From: Platerodrilus igneus
Lineage: Eukaryota; Arthropoda; Insecta; Coleoptera; Lycidae
NCBI GenBank assembly: GCA_036346225.1
Contig: JARFIW010001491.1
Span: 2,542,001-2,606,000 of the forward strand
DNA: 64,000 bases
Direction: 5' to 3'
Positions 22,641 to 34,351 of this stretch are shown here, piece after piece. The notes beneath the pieces are model-generated. The model had not been told where the DNA came from, ran no database searches, and was given only the letters and a program-made list of their open reading frames with translations. The translations under genes and the position numbers were made by a program. How positions within the stretch are numbered: the stretch's first letter is position 1; each line of letters starts with the position of its first letter.

Positions 22641-24330
22641 CACCCTGTATAAGGACCGCAATTAACTGTAATCAATGCCAGTAAGCACATCTTTCAATAA
22701 TAGAACACATATTCAGCAGAGAAATAATTATACATGCAATTAAACTACTTCAAAAAGCGTTCAATAAGTTTATAAAATAGATACGCATGAAATAAGATAA
22801 AACATAGTAAGTCTTCATGCAATTACGCATTCGATAAAAAAGAATAATAAAGCGCCTTGATAAGAGACGCACTTTCAAAGATAAGTTTTAAATACGAGAC
22901 ATAAACAGTAACACGTGATTTACATCACGTTACATCAGTTATTTATTCAATTCTCCAAAAAGCTTTATCTACACAAACAGCAGGCATAAGCTAAATTAAA
23001 GTCCAATAATAATAACGAAACAGGCGGTCAAAGATCGTAAAATAATAGAAATACAAGAATAATATGTAACTATAGAATAATTTCATCAGAAATAAAGATT
23101 GAAAACTCCTAGGAATATCCCAAAACAACTATGGTTGGTTACAACACTTTGTATGACTGTTCTGATAAAGCAATCAAAATTTAGATAGCGAAAACTATAT
23201 AACGCCCAGAGTTGATAAGGAGAGGCAGTCTCAATTTGAAACATGTCGAACCTGTGTCACTGTTACTCGAAAATCTACGCGTCGAAATAAATTTTAAATT
23301 AAATTATTAAATTTTGTGAAAAGTGGTGTTGTATAATAGTTGATGACAAATTTCGTTGAAGATATATGAAAAAGCTTTTGCCGTTTGCTAACAACGTGAG
23401 TAGAAATTTGTTAATTAATTTAAATTATATGTTCATAATAATAAAGGACTCCAAGTCAGAAATCTAAGTTGGATCTAAGAAGGGTCTAAGTGGTATCGAG
23501 AAATCTAAGTCGTATCCAGAAAGATATAAAGTAAAGCATGAGGTGAATTTTGGAAACAAGGATTAACAAAATTATTGGTTGAAACGTACGTGAAGGAGTA
23601 CAAAGCAGAGCATTGTTTTTCGATTAAAGATAATAAAGGGGTGTTGGCCCACCACACGCAACAGCAGACCAAAGGGGAAAAGGACTCATACAGGCCAGGG
23701 CTAACTAGTATAAGGAATCATTTCAAATTTAAATTTAAACACTGAATAGGTATTTCTAATTTGTAAGGAGTCAACAAAGATATTTAATACGTTGAAATTT
23801 ATGTAAAGAGGATAAAAGGTCTTGAACGTTCTAGATTTTTTTAGTAAAAGGTGTCGTTTTTGGTGACTTTAAATTAAAGAAATGGAGATAATTTATGGGA
23901 TAAATGATCTTAATAATATTAATTGATTGAAGGGTTTATTTGTTAGATTACCAAATTGTGAAGTGTGGATATTATTATTTCCTTTCATTATACGAATATT
24001 GATTGACTTCGTTTTATCATTCCCAACAGGTAAGATTTTATGGAGTAAATTTATTTGATGCACTCTGTGTGAATTAAACTGGGTTAGCCGTGGCATACTT
24101 AAAATTAGAATATTAGAAAAACACAAAGCGGTGGCGTTTAGCAGGAAACTGGACGTTCATTACATCGGCGTGCGGCGTTATCATATCAAGATATACCCTA
24201 AAATTAAATACATGATTCATAGTCTGGAGTTTGCTGGAAGGTTCTAGACTTCTGTAGAATACACTTCGGTTGTGCAGCTTGCGTGTTTGACGGTTGCCTA
24301 ATAGTTCGTAACAGTATTGTCAAGACTTAT
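22641..24330 (+). mobile_element. Noncoding (TA)n-anchored element, copy IV (partial)
   Basis: The block 23815-23940 aligns with 14735-14850 of copy I. At 23445-23530 a short array of (T)CTAAGT-based units occupies the minisatellite position. CACCCTGTATAA near 22642 resembles CACCCTGTATATAAAG at 13512. Near the right end lies a heat-shock-element-like site. No coding content was found: the frame at 23893-24126 on the minus strand has no motif. Confidence 0.4.
24237..24249. promoter_or_regulatory. Heat-shock-element-like site
   Basis: GAA-GG-TTC-TA-GAC gives alternating GAA/TTC modules with canonical 2-bp gaps; two modules are perfect and the third has one mismatch. A second such site, GAA-CG-TTC-TA-GAT, lies at 23824-23836 in the same element copy. 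Such sites bind heat-shock factor trimers in animals. Function here is inferred from pattern only. Confidence 0.35.
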
Positions 24331-26058
24331 ATAAAAATCTAAACCATACTGCAAAACTGCTGTGTCTGATTATCCATTAGATGACATAGTTTAGGACGTT
24401 GAAGATGATGTTTAATGGTTGTCTTTATGATAATTTATATTTTATTTAGAAAATGTTTATTTATTTAGAAATTATTTATTTTGCTTTATAAAATACGTCC
24501 TGTTTAAATAATTACCAATACTATATTGTTTTTTCCTTTATTGTTAATATCTGTTTGAGGCAGAAAACATGAAGTCCTTTATTTATACAAAAAAGTAGTA
24601 CCAAAAAAAGCACCGTAGTAGTACTATTCCATTTTGTGAAATATATCCTAGAAGATTAACGAGGCGACTCATCTGCTTCAGTGGCAACACACTAAAATAA
24701 AAAAAAACATTTTCTTTTAATATTTCTCCAACTTCTCTTTATATGACCTAGTGTCCTATGCGTCCGATGTACAGATATGTTTAAATAAAAAGGCATTTAG
24801 TTTAATTTATTTTAATTGATTATTAACTGTTTAAAGAATCTCATTGTTTTGTATACGCCAACTAATTTGTCATAAGGCGCCAAATAATGAAGTGGAACAC
24901 GGCGCTCGGCTTTTGACCTCGCGGGGTCCTGAATGTTGAGAGATTGTGTAAAAAATGTACGTATCTTCGTATAACAGTCTCTATAGAGACCCAATGTCCA
25001 ACGTTATTAAAACGGTTGTAACGTGATATACGGTACACTGTTTCTTCAGAAACAGTTGCTTGACAATATACTGCGATAATTATTAGAAATTTGTGGTTGT
25101 GAAACATTAATCACGCTAATTATAGCTGCATTTAATCATTCTTACTGTCCGGAAGTTATACAGTTAGTGCAGTACTTGTTTTTGTACAGAATCGTTTAAG
25201 ATGGAACTATCGAGTTATTCTTTTACTTCTTTGTGATAAAATTTTAATAATCCTTTATACATCAATAAAATGTATTTTGTAGTTAATATCCAATCATCGA
25301 CCGTTCATTGACCTCCCAACAAATGAGTAAACTTACTGTAGGCTCGCCTGCTCGCCTGGCTGCTATTCCGATTCCGTAGAAGTGGCTCAAACTGTTTGAG
25401 GAATTTGTTAATGGTTTTCGAAATGCTTCATTACAGATTTAATTAAATGTTCATCTCTTATTTAATATTCACCCCGTTTGTATTGAGGGTGGTACGAAAA
25501 TGAGTAACCTGTATTACTGTTACATAGTCGAATTCTAATGAATATAAACAATTTAGGATAGAAACTGAGATTTATGCAAAGTCAGATTGCGAATGTTAAA
25601 TTCGCGATTTTGCAGTCCGGAACCAGGAAGTTGTAATTGTTGTTAGTTAGATAAAAGGTCAGTACTACGAAATACAAAGGGAACTTTAATAGTATTTCCC
25701 TGTTTACATACGCAACAAAATGGTGGATAATCATTGTACTGACAAAGAAACAAATGGGCTGGTGTGTGAGTCATTGTATAGTGATAGTCAACATTTGCAA
25801 GAGATATTTGTTTAGTAATGAACAGGTTTTTAGGATTTCGTTTTTCATCTCTGTATAATAGGATGAAGTGAATAACCACAATAAATAAAAAATTTCAACT
25901 TAAATTCCTTCAAAATTCATTTCAACGTTTCTAAAACTTGCTGAAACAAGCCATCTAACTCTTGCACGACTTTATTTTTGAGAAATTAAGCTAAGGTACA
26001 AAACGTCCACCTTCTATCTGTATTTTTCATTTTATAAAATACTTGCAGCATAACAGTA
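24331..26058. other. AT-rich spacer, nothing recognised
   Basis: Minus-strand frames at 24812-25107 and 25643-25879 show no motif that I can assign. The last about 200 bp lead into the duplicated target site of the foldback element. Confidence 0.4.
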
Positions 26059-26067
26059 GTGCATTAC
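26059..26067 (+). repeat. Left target-site duplication, GTGCATTAC
   Basis: Identical to 30097-30105 on the far side of the foldback element. Confidence 0.9.
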
Positions 26068-26109
26068 GGCTCCGTCAACTTGGCCCCCCTCCAAACGATT
26101 TATTGAAAT

Positions 26110-26632
26110 GTAGCATGTGCACCAGAAAGTACTAGTCTTGCACCACTTTGCACCACCAAAATAATAGCTTGCACCATGCTGGAAAAACAATTGCGGTAAT
26201 TTGTTTATGAGTGGGGCTGGAATGACGCTAGCCCCCCCCTCATTCAAATTTCAAAAAAATTATGTGCACCAGTTAGGGAAAAGCTTGCACCACCTTGCAC
26301 CACTAAATTTAGAGCTTGCACCACTTCAGAAGATTAGATTCAGGACCTTTTCTGGGAGGGGGGGGGGGTAAAATGTCGCTAGCCCCCCTCCAGTCGATTT
26401 TCAAAAAAATCATATGTGCAGCAGTTAGAGGATAGCTTGCACCATCTTGCACCACTAAATTTAGAGCTTGCACCACTTCAGAAGATTAGATTCAGGACCT
26501 TTTCTCGGGGGGGGGCTAAAATGACGCTAGCCCCCCTCCAGTCGATTTTCAAAAAAATCATATGTGCACCAGTTAGAGGATAGCTTGCACCACCTTGCAC
26601 CACTAAATTTAGAGCTTGCACCACCTTCAATA
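26110..26632 (+). repeat. Tandem units of about 150 bp in left foldback arm
   Basis: Units start at TGTGCACCAG-type sequence near 26116, 26262, 26414 and 26563. Each carries the runs CTTGCACCACCTTGCACCAC, TAAATTTAGAGCTTGCACC, a poly-G tract of varying length, and CGCTAGCCCCCCTC followed by TTTCAAAAAAAT. There are about three and a half units. In the right arm (29690-30055) the same unit occurs about two and a half times in inverted orientation. The length difference between arms is explained mostly by this one unit. Confidence 0.88.
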
Positions 26633-27308
26633 AGTCGTTACATTATTATTTAATATTATTTTACATAAAACACTGCCAAACTCCAAGGTTTCTGAATTGC
26701 ACTACCAAAAGAATTCTAAGCAGATACAATGCCGAAATGTTTTCTTGCGCTTCTTTTGTTCAACATAGTGCAACTATATTACATTTAATTATAGGAGTAT
26801 TATCTAATTACAAGGTGATTAATAATACTGACTTTAGAACAGGATCAGGACGTTCCTACAAGAGGCTTACAAATGCACTTGCAAGGTATTACAGAACACG
26901 TAATAAACCGCATGATTTAGGGGTGTCAAATTTAAGTCAAGTTACAACCAAATATAGCAGAATTAAGTTTTAAGCAACATACAGAACCAAAGTCGTAGGC
27001 AGATACTTCTGGAGAGGTCATGCACAAATTTTTTAATTTAATTACATTTCTATGGATGTATCTATCTACAATACACTAACTCATCCGCTTAACTTTCTAA
27101 GAGCTTCACAAATTTCTCTTTCTAACTTATGACTGACGGCCTATCAATTTTTTTGTAAAATGTCACTTCCACCGTTTTTTAACTACGTCATAACTGACAT
27201 TTGTTAAACTTTGAATTTCGAATCGTCCTGGATATTAATTTTTTTTATTAACCCTTGAATTTCAGCACATGCGGTACATTTATTTAATCTTTTATTTTTA
27301 AAATTGCG

Positions 27309-27402
27309 AAAAAAAAGTCTTATCGTATGTTGCGGGATTTGAACCCGGTATCATCGGACTGATAGCTTCTCTAGGTATGTATAACTCAGACATCTTGGAT
27401 AC
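27309..27402 (-). ncRNA. tRNA-like Pol III unit in left foldback arm (degenerate)
   Basis: Read on the minus strand, the unit runs from about 27402 to a T8 run at 27316-27309. It contains GGGTTCAAATCCCGC, a near-consensus B box inside a T-arm-like hairpin, preceded by a weak A-box-like GTCTGAGT about 40 bp upstream. Acceptor-stem pairing is partial (GTAT with ATAC), so it is tRNA-derived rather than a functional tRNA. Transcription would run outward toward the element end. The copy in the other arm differs at only a few bases. Confidence 0.5.
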
Positions 27403-27573
27403 CAAAGATTTATTTTTACATTTTTGAATTATTTGAATCATTTCCAGCAACCTATATTTAAAGGATTTTTTATAAAGTTTTGAATAAAGCTAATATTTGA
27501 TCTTTTCGAAAAAATCACTTTTCCCACTTTTCTCAAATACGTACGAAATGTATAAAAAATTTTGAATTCCAAA

Positions 27574-28785
27574 TAACGATTATTACTTAACAACAACATC
27601 TACAAAACATTTCCTATTTAACCGATTTTCTATCTCTTCAGATAACAAAACTATCCATCCAGTGCTATCCAGAATTAGACACCCTGTAGCATCGATTTGA
27701 TAATGCTATTTTTAGTTTATCAAGATTCCCTGCTGAAATTGAAAATCTTTTCAAATTTTCTAGAATGTTTATTAAACTGCATTTGATTACTGTTTTATAG
27801 TAATCTTGGAATAGTCAATATTATATATGGAAATCGGAAAAAGTTTGTACTAGTTGAGATCGAATTATTGCTGAGCATTACTTAGAATCATAGGTAGATA
27901 TCCTTATTATAGTTAGATTGATAATTAATTTCATTGCTGTTGCTTAGTTTATTTTTCACCTAAAGATTTTTACGTATTATTTTCTTCTGTATGAGCTATA
28001 TACTTCTATAAAATTTAAAATTGCTCAAATTAAGTAACTAATCAATAGTAATTAATTAAATAATTTTATTTCAAGAATTTAAACACATAAAAATGTTAAA
28101 CTAAAAATTAAACTAATTTTTTTAATATTTAAATATAAAAAACTAACTCTTATTCGAACAGGTTTTCTTAATTCTAAAAATGTATATCACCTAATAGATA
28201 AAATTGATAATGGACAGTACAATTAAAAATATATCTCTTAATACCTACATTTTTAAAAGAAATTTTTGAAATTAAAATAAATTTTCTGATTATAAAAAAG
28301 ATTAATTGTTATTGCTAATAGCTTTCACAATTCTAAAAATTTTAGCAAAAAATAAATGACATTGAAAGAAACAAGATTGATAGTGAATTAAAATACATAT
28401 CTGAATATACTTAGGACAATTGAACATTAATTTAAATAATAACAGGCTTCAGACTATTAGTTTCAAAAAATTCAGTACTCAAAACTTGAACGTATTTTTT
28501 CGGTAAATCTTGAAGAAGCGAACATTTGCATTTGTAATTGATCGCTTATTGCATTAAATAAATATGTAATTCGGCGGGTGAATAATTCAAATGCCTTATT
28601 ATCCAACAATAGCGGAATTTCTAAGAACGGGCTGCATATAATGTCGATAGAGAAATTGGCCGTCAGTGACTAAACGCCTCTAGAAAAATAGTAATATTTT
28701 GTCTGGCAGGAGAAGAGAGTTCCAGAAGCACAGTAGACAAAAATTAATTCCTTGGCAATTTATAGAGAGAATAACCAATGACCGG
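27574..28785. other. Foldback spacer: AT-rich, no ORF
   Basis: Unique 1.2-kb centre between the arms. It is strongly A/T biased, with a somewhat GC-richer part at 28560-28740. No coding motif or RNA-like structure was recognised. Confidence 0.6.
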
Positions 28786-28959
28786 TTTGGAATTCAAAAT
28801 TTTTTATACATTTCGTAGGTATTTGAGAAAAGTGGGAAAAGTGATTTTTTCGAAAAGATCAAATATTAGATTTATTCAAAACTTTATAAAAAAACCATTT
28901 AAATGTATGGGTTGCTGGAAATGATTCAAATAATTCAAAAATGTAAAAATAAATCTTTA

Positions 28960-29052
28960 GTATCCAAGATGTCTGAGTTATACATACCTAGAGAAGCTAT
29001 CAGTCCGACGATACCGGGTTCAAATCCCGCAACATACGATAAGATTTTTTTT
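28960..29052 (+). ncRNA. tRNA-like Pol III unit in right foldback arm (degenerate)
   Basis: The mirror copy of the unit in the left arm. GTATCCAAGATGTCTGAGTT is followed by ACCGGGTTCAAATCCCGC (B box) and a T8 run at 29045-29052 that could terminate RNA polymerase III. The orientation is again outward. The T-arm-like hairpin has four G-C pairs around a TTCAAAT loop. I could not form a convincing anticodon arm by eye. Confidence 0.5.
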
Positions 29053-29689
29053 GCAATTTTAAAAATAAAAGATTAAATAAATGTACCGTATGTGCTCAAA
29101 TTCAAGGGTTAATAAAAAAAATTAATATCCAGAACGATTCGAAATTCAAAGTTTAACAAATGTCAGTTATGACGTAGATAAAAAACGGTGGAAGTGACAT
29201 TTTACAAAAAAATTGATAGGCCGTCAGTCATAAGTTAGAAAGAGAAATTTGTGAAGCTTTTAGAAAGTTAAGCGGATGAGTTAGTGTATTGTAGATAGAT
29301 ACATCCATAGAAATGTAATTAAATTAAAAAATTTGTGCATGACCTCTCCGGAAGTATCTGTCTACGACTTTGGTTCTGAAACTGAATTCTGCTATATTTG
29401 GTTGTAATTTGACTTAAATTTGACACCCCTAAATCATGCGGTTTATTACGTGTTCTGTAATACCTTGCAAGTGCATTAGTAAGCCTCAGTATTATTAATC
29501 ACCTTGTTATTAGATAATACTCCTATAATTAAATGTAATATAGTTGCACTATGTTGAATAAAAGAAGCGCAAGAAAACATTTCGGCATTGTATCTGCTTA
29601 GAATTCTTTTGGTAGTGCAATTCAGAAACCTTGGAGTTTGGCAGTGTTTTATGTAAAATAATATTAAATAATAATGTAACGACTTATTG

Positions 29690-30060
29690 AAGGTGGTGCA
29701 AGCTCTAAATTTAGTGGTGCAAGGTGGTGCAAGCTATCCTTTAACTGGTGCACATATCATTTTTTTAAAATTCGACTAGAGGGGGCTAGCGTCATTCTAG
29801 CCCCCCTCGAGAAAAGGTCCTGTATCTAATCTTCTGAAGTGGTGCAAGCTCTAAATTTAGTGGTGCAAGGTGGTGCAAGCTTTTCCCTAACTGGTGCACA
29901 TATAATTTTTTTGAAATTCGAATGGAGGGGGGCTAGCGCCATTCTAGTCCCCCTCATAAACAAATTACCGCAATTGTTTTTCCAGCATGGTGCAAGCTAC
30001 TATTTTGGTGGTGCAAGGTGGTGCAAGACTAGTACTTTCTGGTGCACATGCTACATTTCA
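29690..30060 (-). repeat. Tandem units of about 150 bp in right foldback arm
   Basis: Inverted counterparts of the left-arm units (GGTGGTGCAAGCTCTAAATT, GGGGGCTAGCG), with one unit fewer. The plus-strand frame at 29839-30156 is a product of this repeat and is not considered a gene. Confidence 0.88.
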
Positions 30061-30096
30061 ATAAATCGTTTGGAGGTGGGCCAAGTTGACGGAGCC

Positions 30097-30105
30097 GTGC
30101 ATTAC
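30097..30105 (+). repeat. Right target-site duplication, GTGCATTAC
   Basis: Identical to 26059-26067. Confidence 0.9.
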
Positions 30106-30800
30106 ATAAAAAATACTTATGTAAAAATATATTGCATGTCGTCTCAAAAATTTTAACGATTGCTGTTTTTTCCTAATACGTTAACGCCGACTTTATTTTG
30201 AAACATCTTTGAGTGCCCACTACCTTTTTAAATCTTTTGAGTTCAAATATTGTCTCACAATCATGAATTTAACTCAAATTCAAATTATATTGAAATACAT
30301 AACAAAACGACCAATGCTTAATGATGAGGCATTTATAAAAGAAAATCTGGTTTTCTTCTAAAAAAGCAATAGATATTGAAGAAGTGTTATAAAAGTTGCT
30401 TCGTCATTAGGTTTTCTCAGTCCTGAAACTGGTTGGACACGTACCTACATTGTTTCATATTTTGCGTTAACCTACATTTCCCTGAAATGCCCACTATCTG
30501 TATGCAATAGTCTCATCTAGTTCTACCTCTATGTATCTTTTACTGTTTCTGTGCTTCTAATGTTGTTCGTTTACTGTTTGACACTATACCTAGGCCAAAG
30601 GCCTATCCGAGTGAATCGATGCATAAATTCTTATTTTCAAAATCATAAAATCATAAACAAGTTTACAATATATACAATTTTCCTATGTAGGTCGGTCATG
30701 CTGATGAAAATTTTGCCTTTATCGCCGATTTGATCTGAGGTGTAGCTATTGGTGGTGAATAATATGTGGTGTAGTGTAATGTTATGGGGGGTGAAGATGA
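30106..30800. other. Spacer, possibly LINE 3' flank
   Basis: No motif is recognised. A T/G-rich patch with GGTG runs (30745-30815) may belong to the 3' untranslated part of the minus-strand LINE that begins near 30.84 kb. Confidence 0.35.
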
Positions 30801-30839
30801 TGGTGTAGAGGGTAATGGCTTTTGAGACGTATAGACACT

Positions 30840-31597
30840 ATTCCTTAATGCATAACGTCCTACTATCCTATCTCTCCTATTTTTTAAGGGTTTTCCACAT
30901 TTCTTTCTTTCCCTGCCATTTCTAGTACCTCTTTATTTTTAACACCACATTTCAAATGCTTCTTATCTTTTACTTGTCCGCTTCTCCTACAGTCCACGTT
31001 TCAATTTCGTATAGTGCCGTGATTCACAAATATGCTTTTAACTATATTTTCCCTGTTTCCATGTTTGTTGTCTTCGAACATAGTAGCTGCTTTTTCTTAT
31101 TAAGTGCAGCACGGCCTTGTGCTAATCTATGTTTTATATCCTTTGTACTTTTACTATCTGGCGTTATTTGGCTTCCTAAATAGCAGAAATTCTGAGTACG
31201 TTCTCATTTCCCATTTATATTCTAGTTTTTGACTTATTTTCCCCTCCTTAACATACTAGTATTGTAGTTTTAGTTTTGTTAATTTTCATACCGTATCTAT
31301 CTGTTAGTACTGTTTCCATTTCAATAAGAGCTGCTTCTAACTCTTCCTTGCAAGATGCTAATACCACTATATCATGTGCTACTCTAAGCATGTCAATCGT
31401 TTGTCCCTGCATAATATTTTCTCATAATTTTTTGCATTTGACAATAATCATTGACTCTTCTATATAGAAAATAAAACTTAATAAAGTTAGTGCACATGCC
31501 TGCCTCACCCCTTTCTTAATATTTACTTCTCAACGCTCCTGTTCTAATTCTATTACCGTCATGTCATTTGATCTTTGTAAAAGCTATGTACTATTTC
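30840..31597 (-). pseudogene. LINE reverse transcriptase, C-terminal part
   Basis: On the minus strand I read GVRQACAL (RT core), then a catalytic YADD-like block altered to VAHDIVVLASCKEELEAALI (31405-31335), and further down IETWTVGEADK (about 31000), the region after the RT domain in craniofacial-development-2-like LINE proteins. Stops and frameshifts are frequent. It is the 3' half of a LINE whose 5' half continues at 34360 beyond the inserted hAT element. The RT copies LINE RNA into DNA at the nicked target. Confidence 0.72.
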
Positions 31598-31605
31598 CTC
31601 TTTCC

Positions 31606-34351
31606 TAGTGTTGGACAAACTACGGCCTGCGGGCCGCATGCGACCCGCAAAGCCTTTTCATGCGGCCCGTCATGAGTTTCTAAATATAAAAATTTTTTAT
31701 CTTTTAAAATTATTTTACGAAACTTTAAAAAAAAAGGTGTTGTACAGATGTTTCCTTACGTTGCACGAACGATTTTTTACGTTCGGTGAACGTTTTCTCA
31801 CATCGCACGGACGTTTTCTTAACGTTGCACGGACGTTTTTGTGCAATTTCAAAAAATAATGACGTCATTTCCCGAATTTTGAAAGTCAGCTAGCCTTGAC
31901 GAATTTTATTGGTTGTGTGGTGTGGTTATTTAAGGAAGTATTCAGTGGGACAAATCAGAACCCCATGCCATTGATTGCCAGAAAGACCTACCTACCAGAC
32001 TACCTGTTCCCGACCCGAAGTTTTGTAAGTACCAATTTCTTCTTAACAAATGAAATACCGTATTCTCCCGAATATAGACCGCACTGTTGATCTTGGAGAC
32101 ATGTTTAAGAAAAAATATTATTTCATAAAACATGAGATCAAATTTTTTAAAAATAGATATGGAATTATTGATTTCATTGATAGTAGTAACAGTAACTGCA
32201 AAGCGCTGATTAATACTATTTTATTGGTTTCTCTGATTTGTTGAAAATAGTTGTGATCGTTCTTTTATGCTTTATTAATGTTTTTGTATTTTATGTGTAA
32301 TGTAAAATTTTTGTTTGTAATATTTTTGTTTTTTATATCTAATTAATATATAATTTTCTTATTATTTTAGGTAAAACAAAATTATTAACACAATAAGTAA
32401 TTCAAAGCCAGCAAAGAAAAAAAATAGATAATGAGTGTCGAATTTTTAACTTTGAATGGACTGCAAAGTACTTCTTCACGGAAATAGGAATAAATGCTGC
32501 GTGTCTCATCTGTCGTGACAGTCTGGCAGTGTTCAAGGAATACAATCTGAAACGGCATTTTCAGACAAAACATACTAATTTTTGTCAAAATTTTTCAGAA
32601 TCTGAAACACAGCGCAAGGTTAATAACCTGCTGAAAAAGTTAAAAGAGAAGCAAACTACTTTAAAAAGACAATCTACCATTCAAAAGGATACCACCAAAG
32701 CAAGTTTTCTTATTGCAAACAGTATTGCAAAACACAATAAACCATTTTCTGATGGTAAATTTATAAAAGATTGTATGCTGGATTCAATTAATGTTGTTTG
32801 TCCTGAGACCAAATCAAAATTTGGGCTATTAGTTTATCACGCGGAACTGTGGTGCGAAGAATTGATGATATTTTTACAATTTGATGAATCAGCTGCTTCA
32901 AACCGCTTCGAATTTTCTGTGGTACCCTCTAGCACTTGATGAAAGCACTGATGTCCAGAATACAGCTCAATTGTTGATTTTTTACGTGGCGTTCAGCACA
33001 ATTTTGAAATCAGTGAAGAATTGCTTTCAATGGAATCCATAAAAGATAAAGATACTACCACGGGCCAAGATTTGCACGAAAATTTAAAAAAGTGCTTGTC
33101 TAATTCTGGTTTAAAGTTAGATAATTTAGCAAGCATAACCACTGATGGAACTCCTTCTTTAATTGGCAAGCATTCAGGACTAGTGAAATTGTTGAACGAT
33201 CATGTGAAACAAAATTGTCCAGATCACACAGTGTTTTCATTTCACTGTATCATCCATCAAGAAAGCCTTTGTAAATCTGTTATTGATTTTAAACACGTTA
33301 TTGATTCTTGTGTGCGTGTTGTAAACTTAATAAGAGCAAGAGGTCTCAATCACCTACAGTTTCGAACCTTCCTTGATGACATGATGGAATCAAAATTAAC
33401 TGATTTACTCTACCATAGTAATGTTCGCTGGTTAAGTTTAGGAAAAGTATCGAAACGATGTGGAACCTAAAAGAGGAAATTGTGTTATTTTTAGATATGA
33501 AAAGTATTTCATCTGATTTCTGTGACTTGGTTAAAGATGTAAAATGGCTATGTGACTTTGCATTTGCTGTTGACTTCATGGATAAGCTGAATAAATTAAA
33601 CCCGAAACTGCAAGGTAAAGGTGTTTTTGCACATGAGTTATATGTGGCTATAAAATCATTTCAAGTCAAACTGAAACTGTCTGCTAAGCAACTTAGTGCA
33701 GAAAACTTTGCTCGTTTCCCAATTTTGCAGACTCAGACTGGTTTGGCAAAATATTGTGAAAAATATAGTGATCAGATTTCCGTGCTGAATGAGGAATTCG
33801 TAAGAAGATTTGTGGACTTCAAATCTCTGGAACCACAATTCAACATATTGACATCTCCCTTTAGCTGAGAGGTTGAAACAGCACCAGTTCCTCTCCAAAT
33901 GGAACTCATCGACTTGCACGCAGAACGTGCATTGAAAGCAAACTTTGCTACTAAAAACTCTTCTATGCAGATTTAAACCCAACATAATTTTCACAGTTGA
34001 AAGACTTGGCAAAAACATTTTTGTTATTTTTGTCTCCACATATATATGTGAACAGACCTTTTCTACCATGAAAAGCAACAAATCAAAAAAACAGACCACT
34101 TCTGACTGATGCCAACTTACAGTCTGTGTTGCGCATTAGTACCAGCAATTTGATTCCAAATTTTAATAAACTTGTTGATGATTGTGGACAACTGCATAGT
34201 TCCCATTGATATATGCATTTCTTTTTTGGAGGAATAAAAAAATTGTTCAATAAGATTGTTATGGTTTTATGTAAAAAAATTTACACGACGGCTCGCGAAA
34301 CATTTTGAACACACATATGCGGCCCTCCAGGAAAAAATTTGCCCACGCATG
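31606..34351 (+). mobile_element. hAT element (Charlie/ZBED type) inserted in a LINE
   Basis: The left end reads TAGTGTTGGACAAACTACGG followed by CGGGCCGCATGCGACCCGC. The right end, complemented, reads CATGCGTGGGCAAATT followed by GGAGGGCCGCA. Both share the TGG(G/A)CAAA terminal core of hAT elements. The flanks CTCTTTCC (31598-31605) and CTCTATCC (34352-34359) are an 8-bp target duplication with one mismatch, as expected for hAT. Length is 2.75 kb. LINE coding sequence continues on either side, so the hAT inserted after the LINE. Confidence 0.88.
32400..34210 (+). pseudogene. hAT transposase, BED finger to C-terminal dimerisation domain, frameshifted
   Basis: Similar to the transposase that gave rise to GTF2IRD2- and ZBED-like proteins. 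Order of domains: a BED-type finger (CLICRDSLAVF...LKRHFQTKH, 32500-32580); LALDESTDV with the first catalytic Asp (about 32930-32950); ITTDGTPSLIGKHSG with the second Asp (33138-33180); FHCIIHQESLC (33241-33273); a central helical region (33458-33868); and CEQTFSTMKSNKSKKQ (34045-34090), which carries the catalytic Glu and starts the hATC region. Frameshifts near 32935-33000, 33465 and 33868 break it. All three catalytic acids are still present. Confidence 0.85.

Larger units (their letters stand above)
26068..30096. mobile_element. 4.0-kb foldback element with long inverted arms and 9-bp target duplication
   Basis: The termini are GGCTCCGTCAACTTGG and its exact complement CCAAGTTGACGGAGCC. 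The 9-mer GTGCATTAC stands immediately outside both ends (26059-26067 and 30097-30105), a perfect direct repeat. The left arm (26068-27573, 1.51 kb) and right arm (28786-30096, 1.31 kb) are inverted copies differing mainly by the number of internal tandem units. They enclose about 1.2 kb of AT-rich DNA with no ORF. Long arms built partly of tandem repeats plus a 9-bp duplication match the known profile of foldback/MULE-type elements. P-type foldbacks such as Galileo make 7-bp duplications. No transposase is present, so the element would need one in trans. Confidence 0.92.

Noticed and set aside
28960..29040. A functional tRNA gene
   Set aside because: The B box is good, but the acceptor stem pairs only partly and I could not build an anticodon arm. 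It is reported as a tRNA-like unit instead.
29839..30156. 105-codon plus-strand ORF in the foldback arm
   Set aside because: It follows the 150-bp tandem units, and its counterpart in the other arm is in a different state. It looks like a by-product of the repeat.
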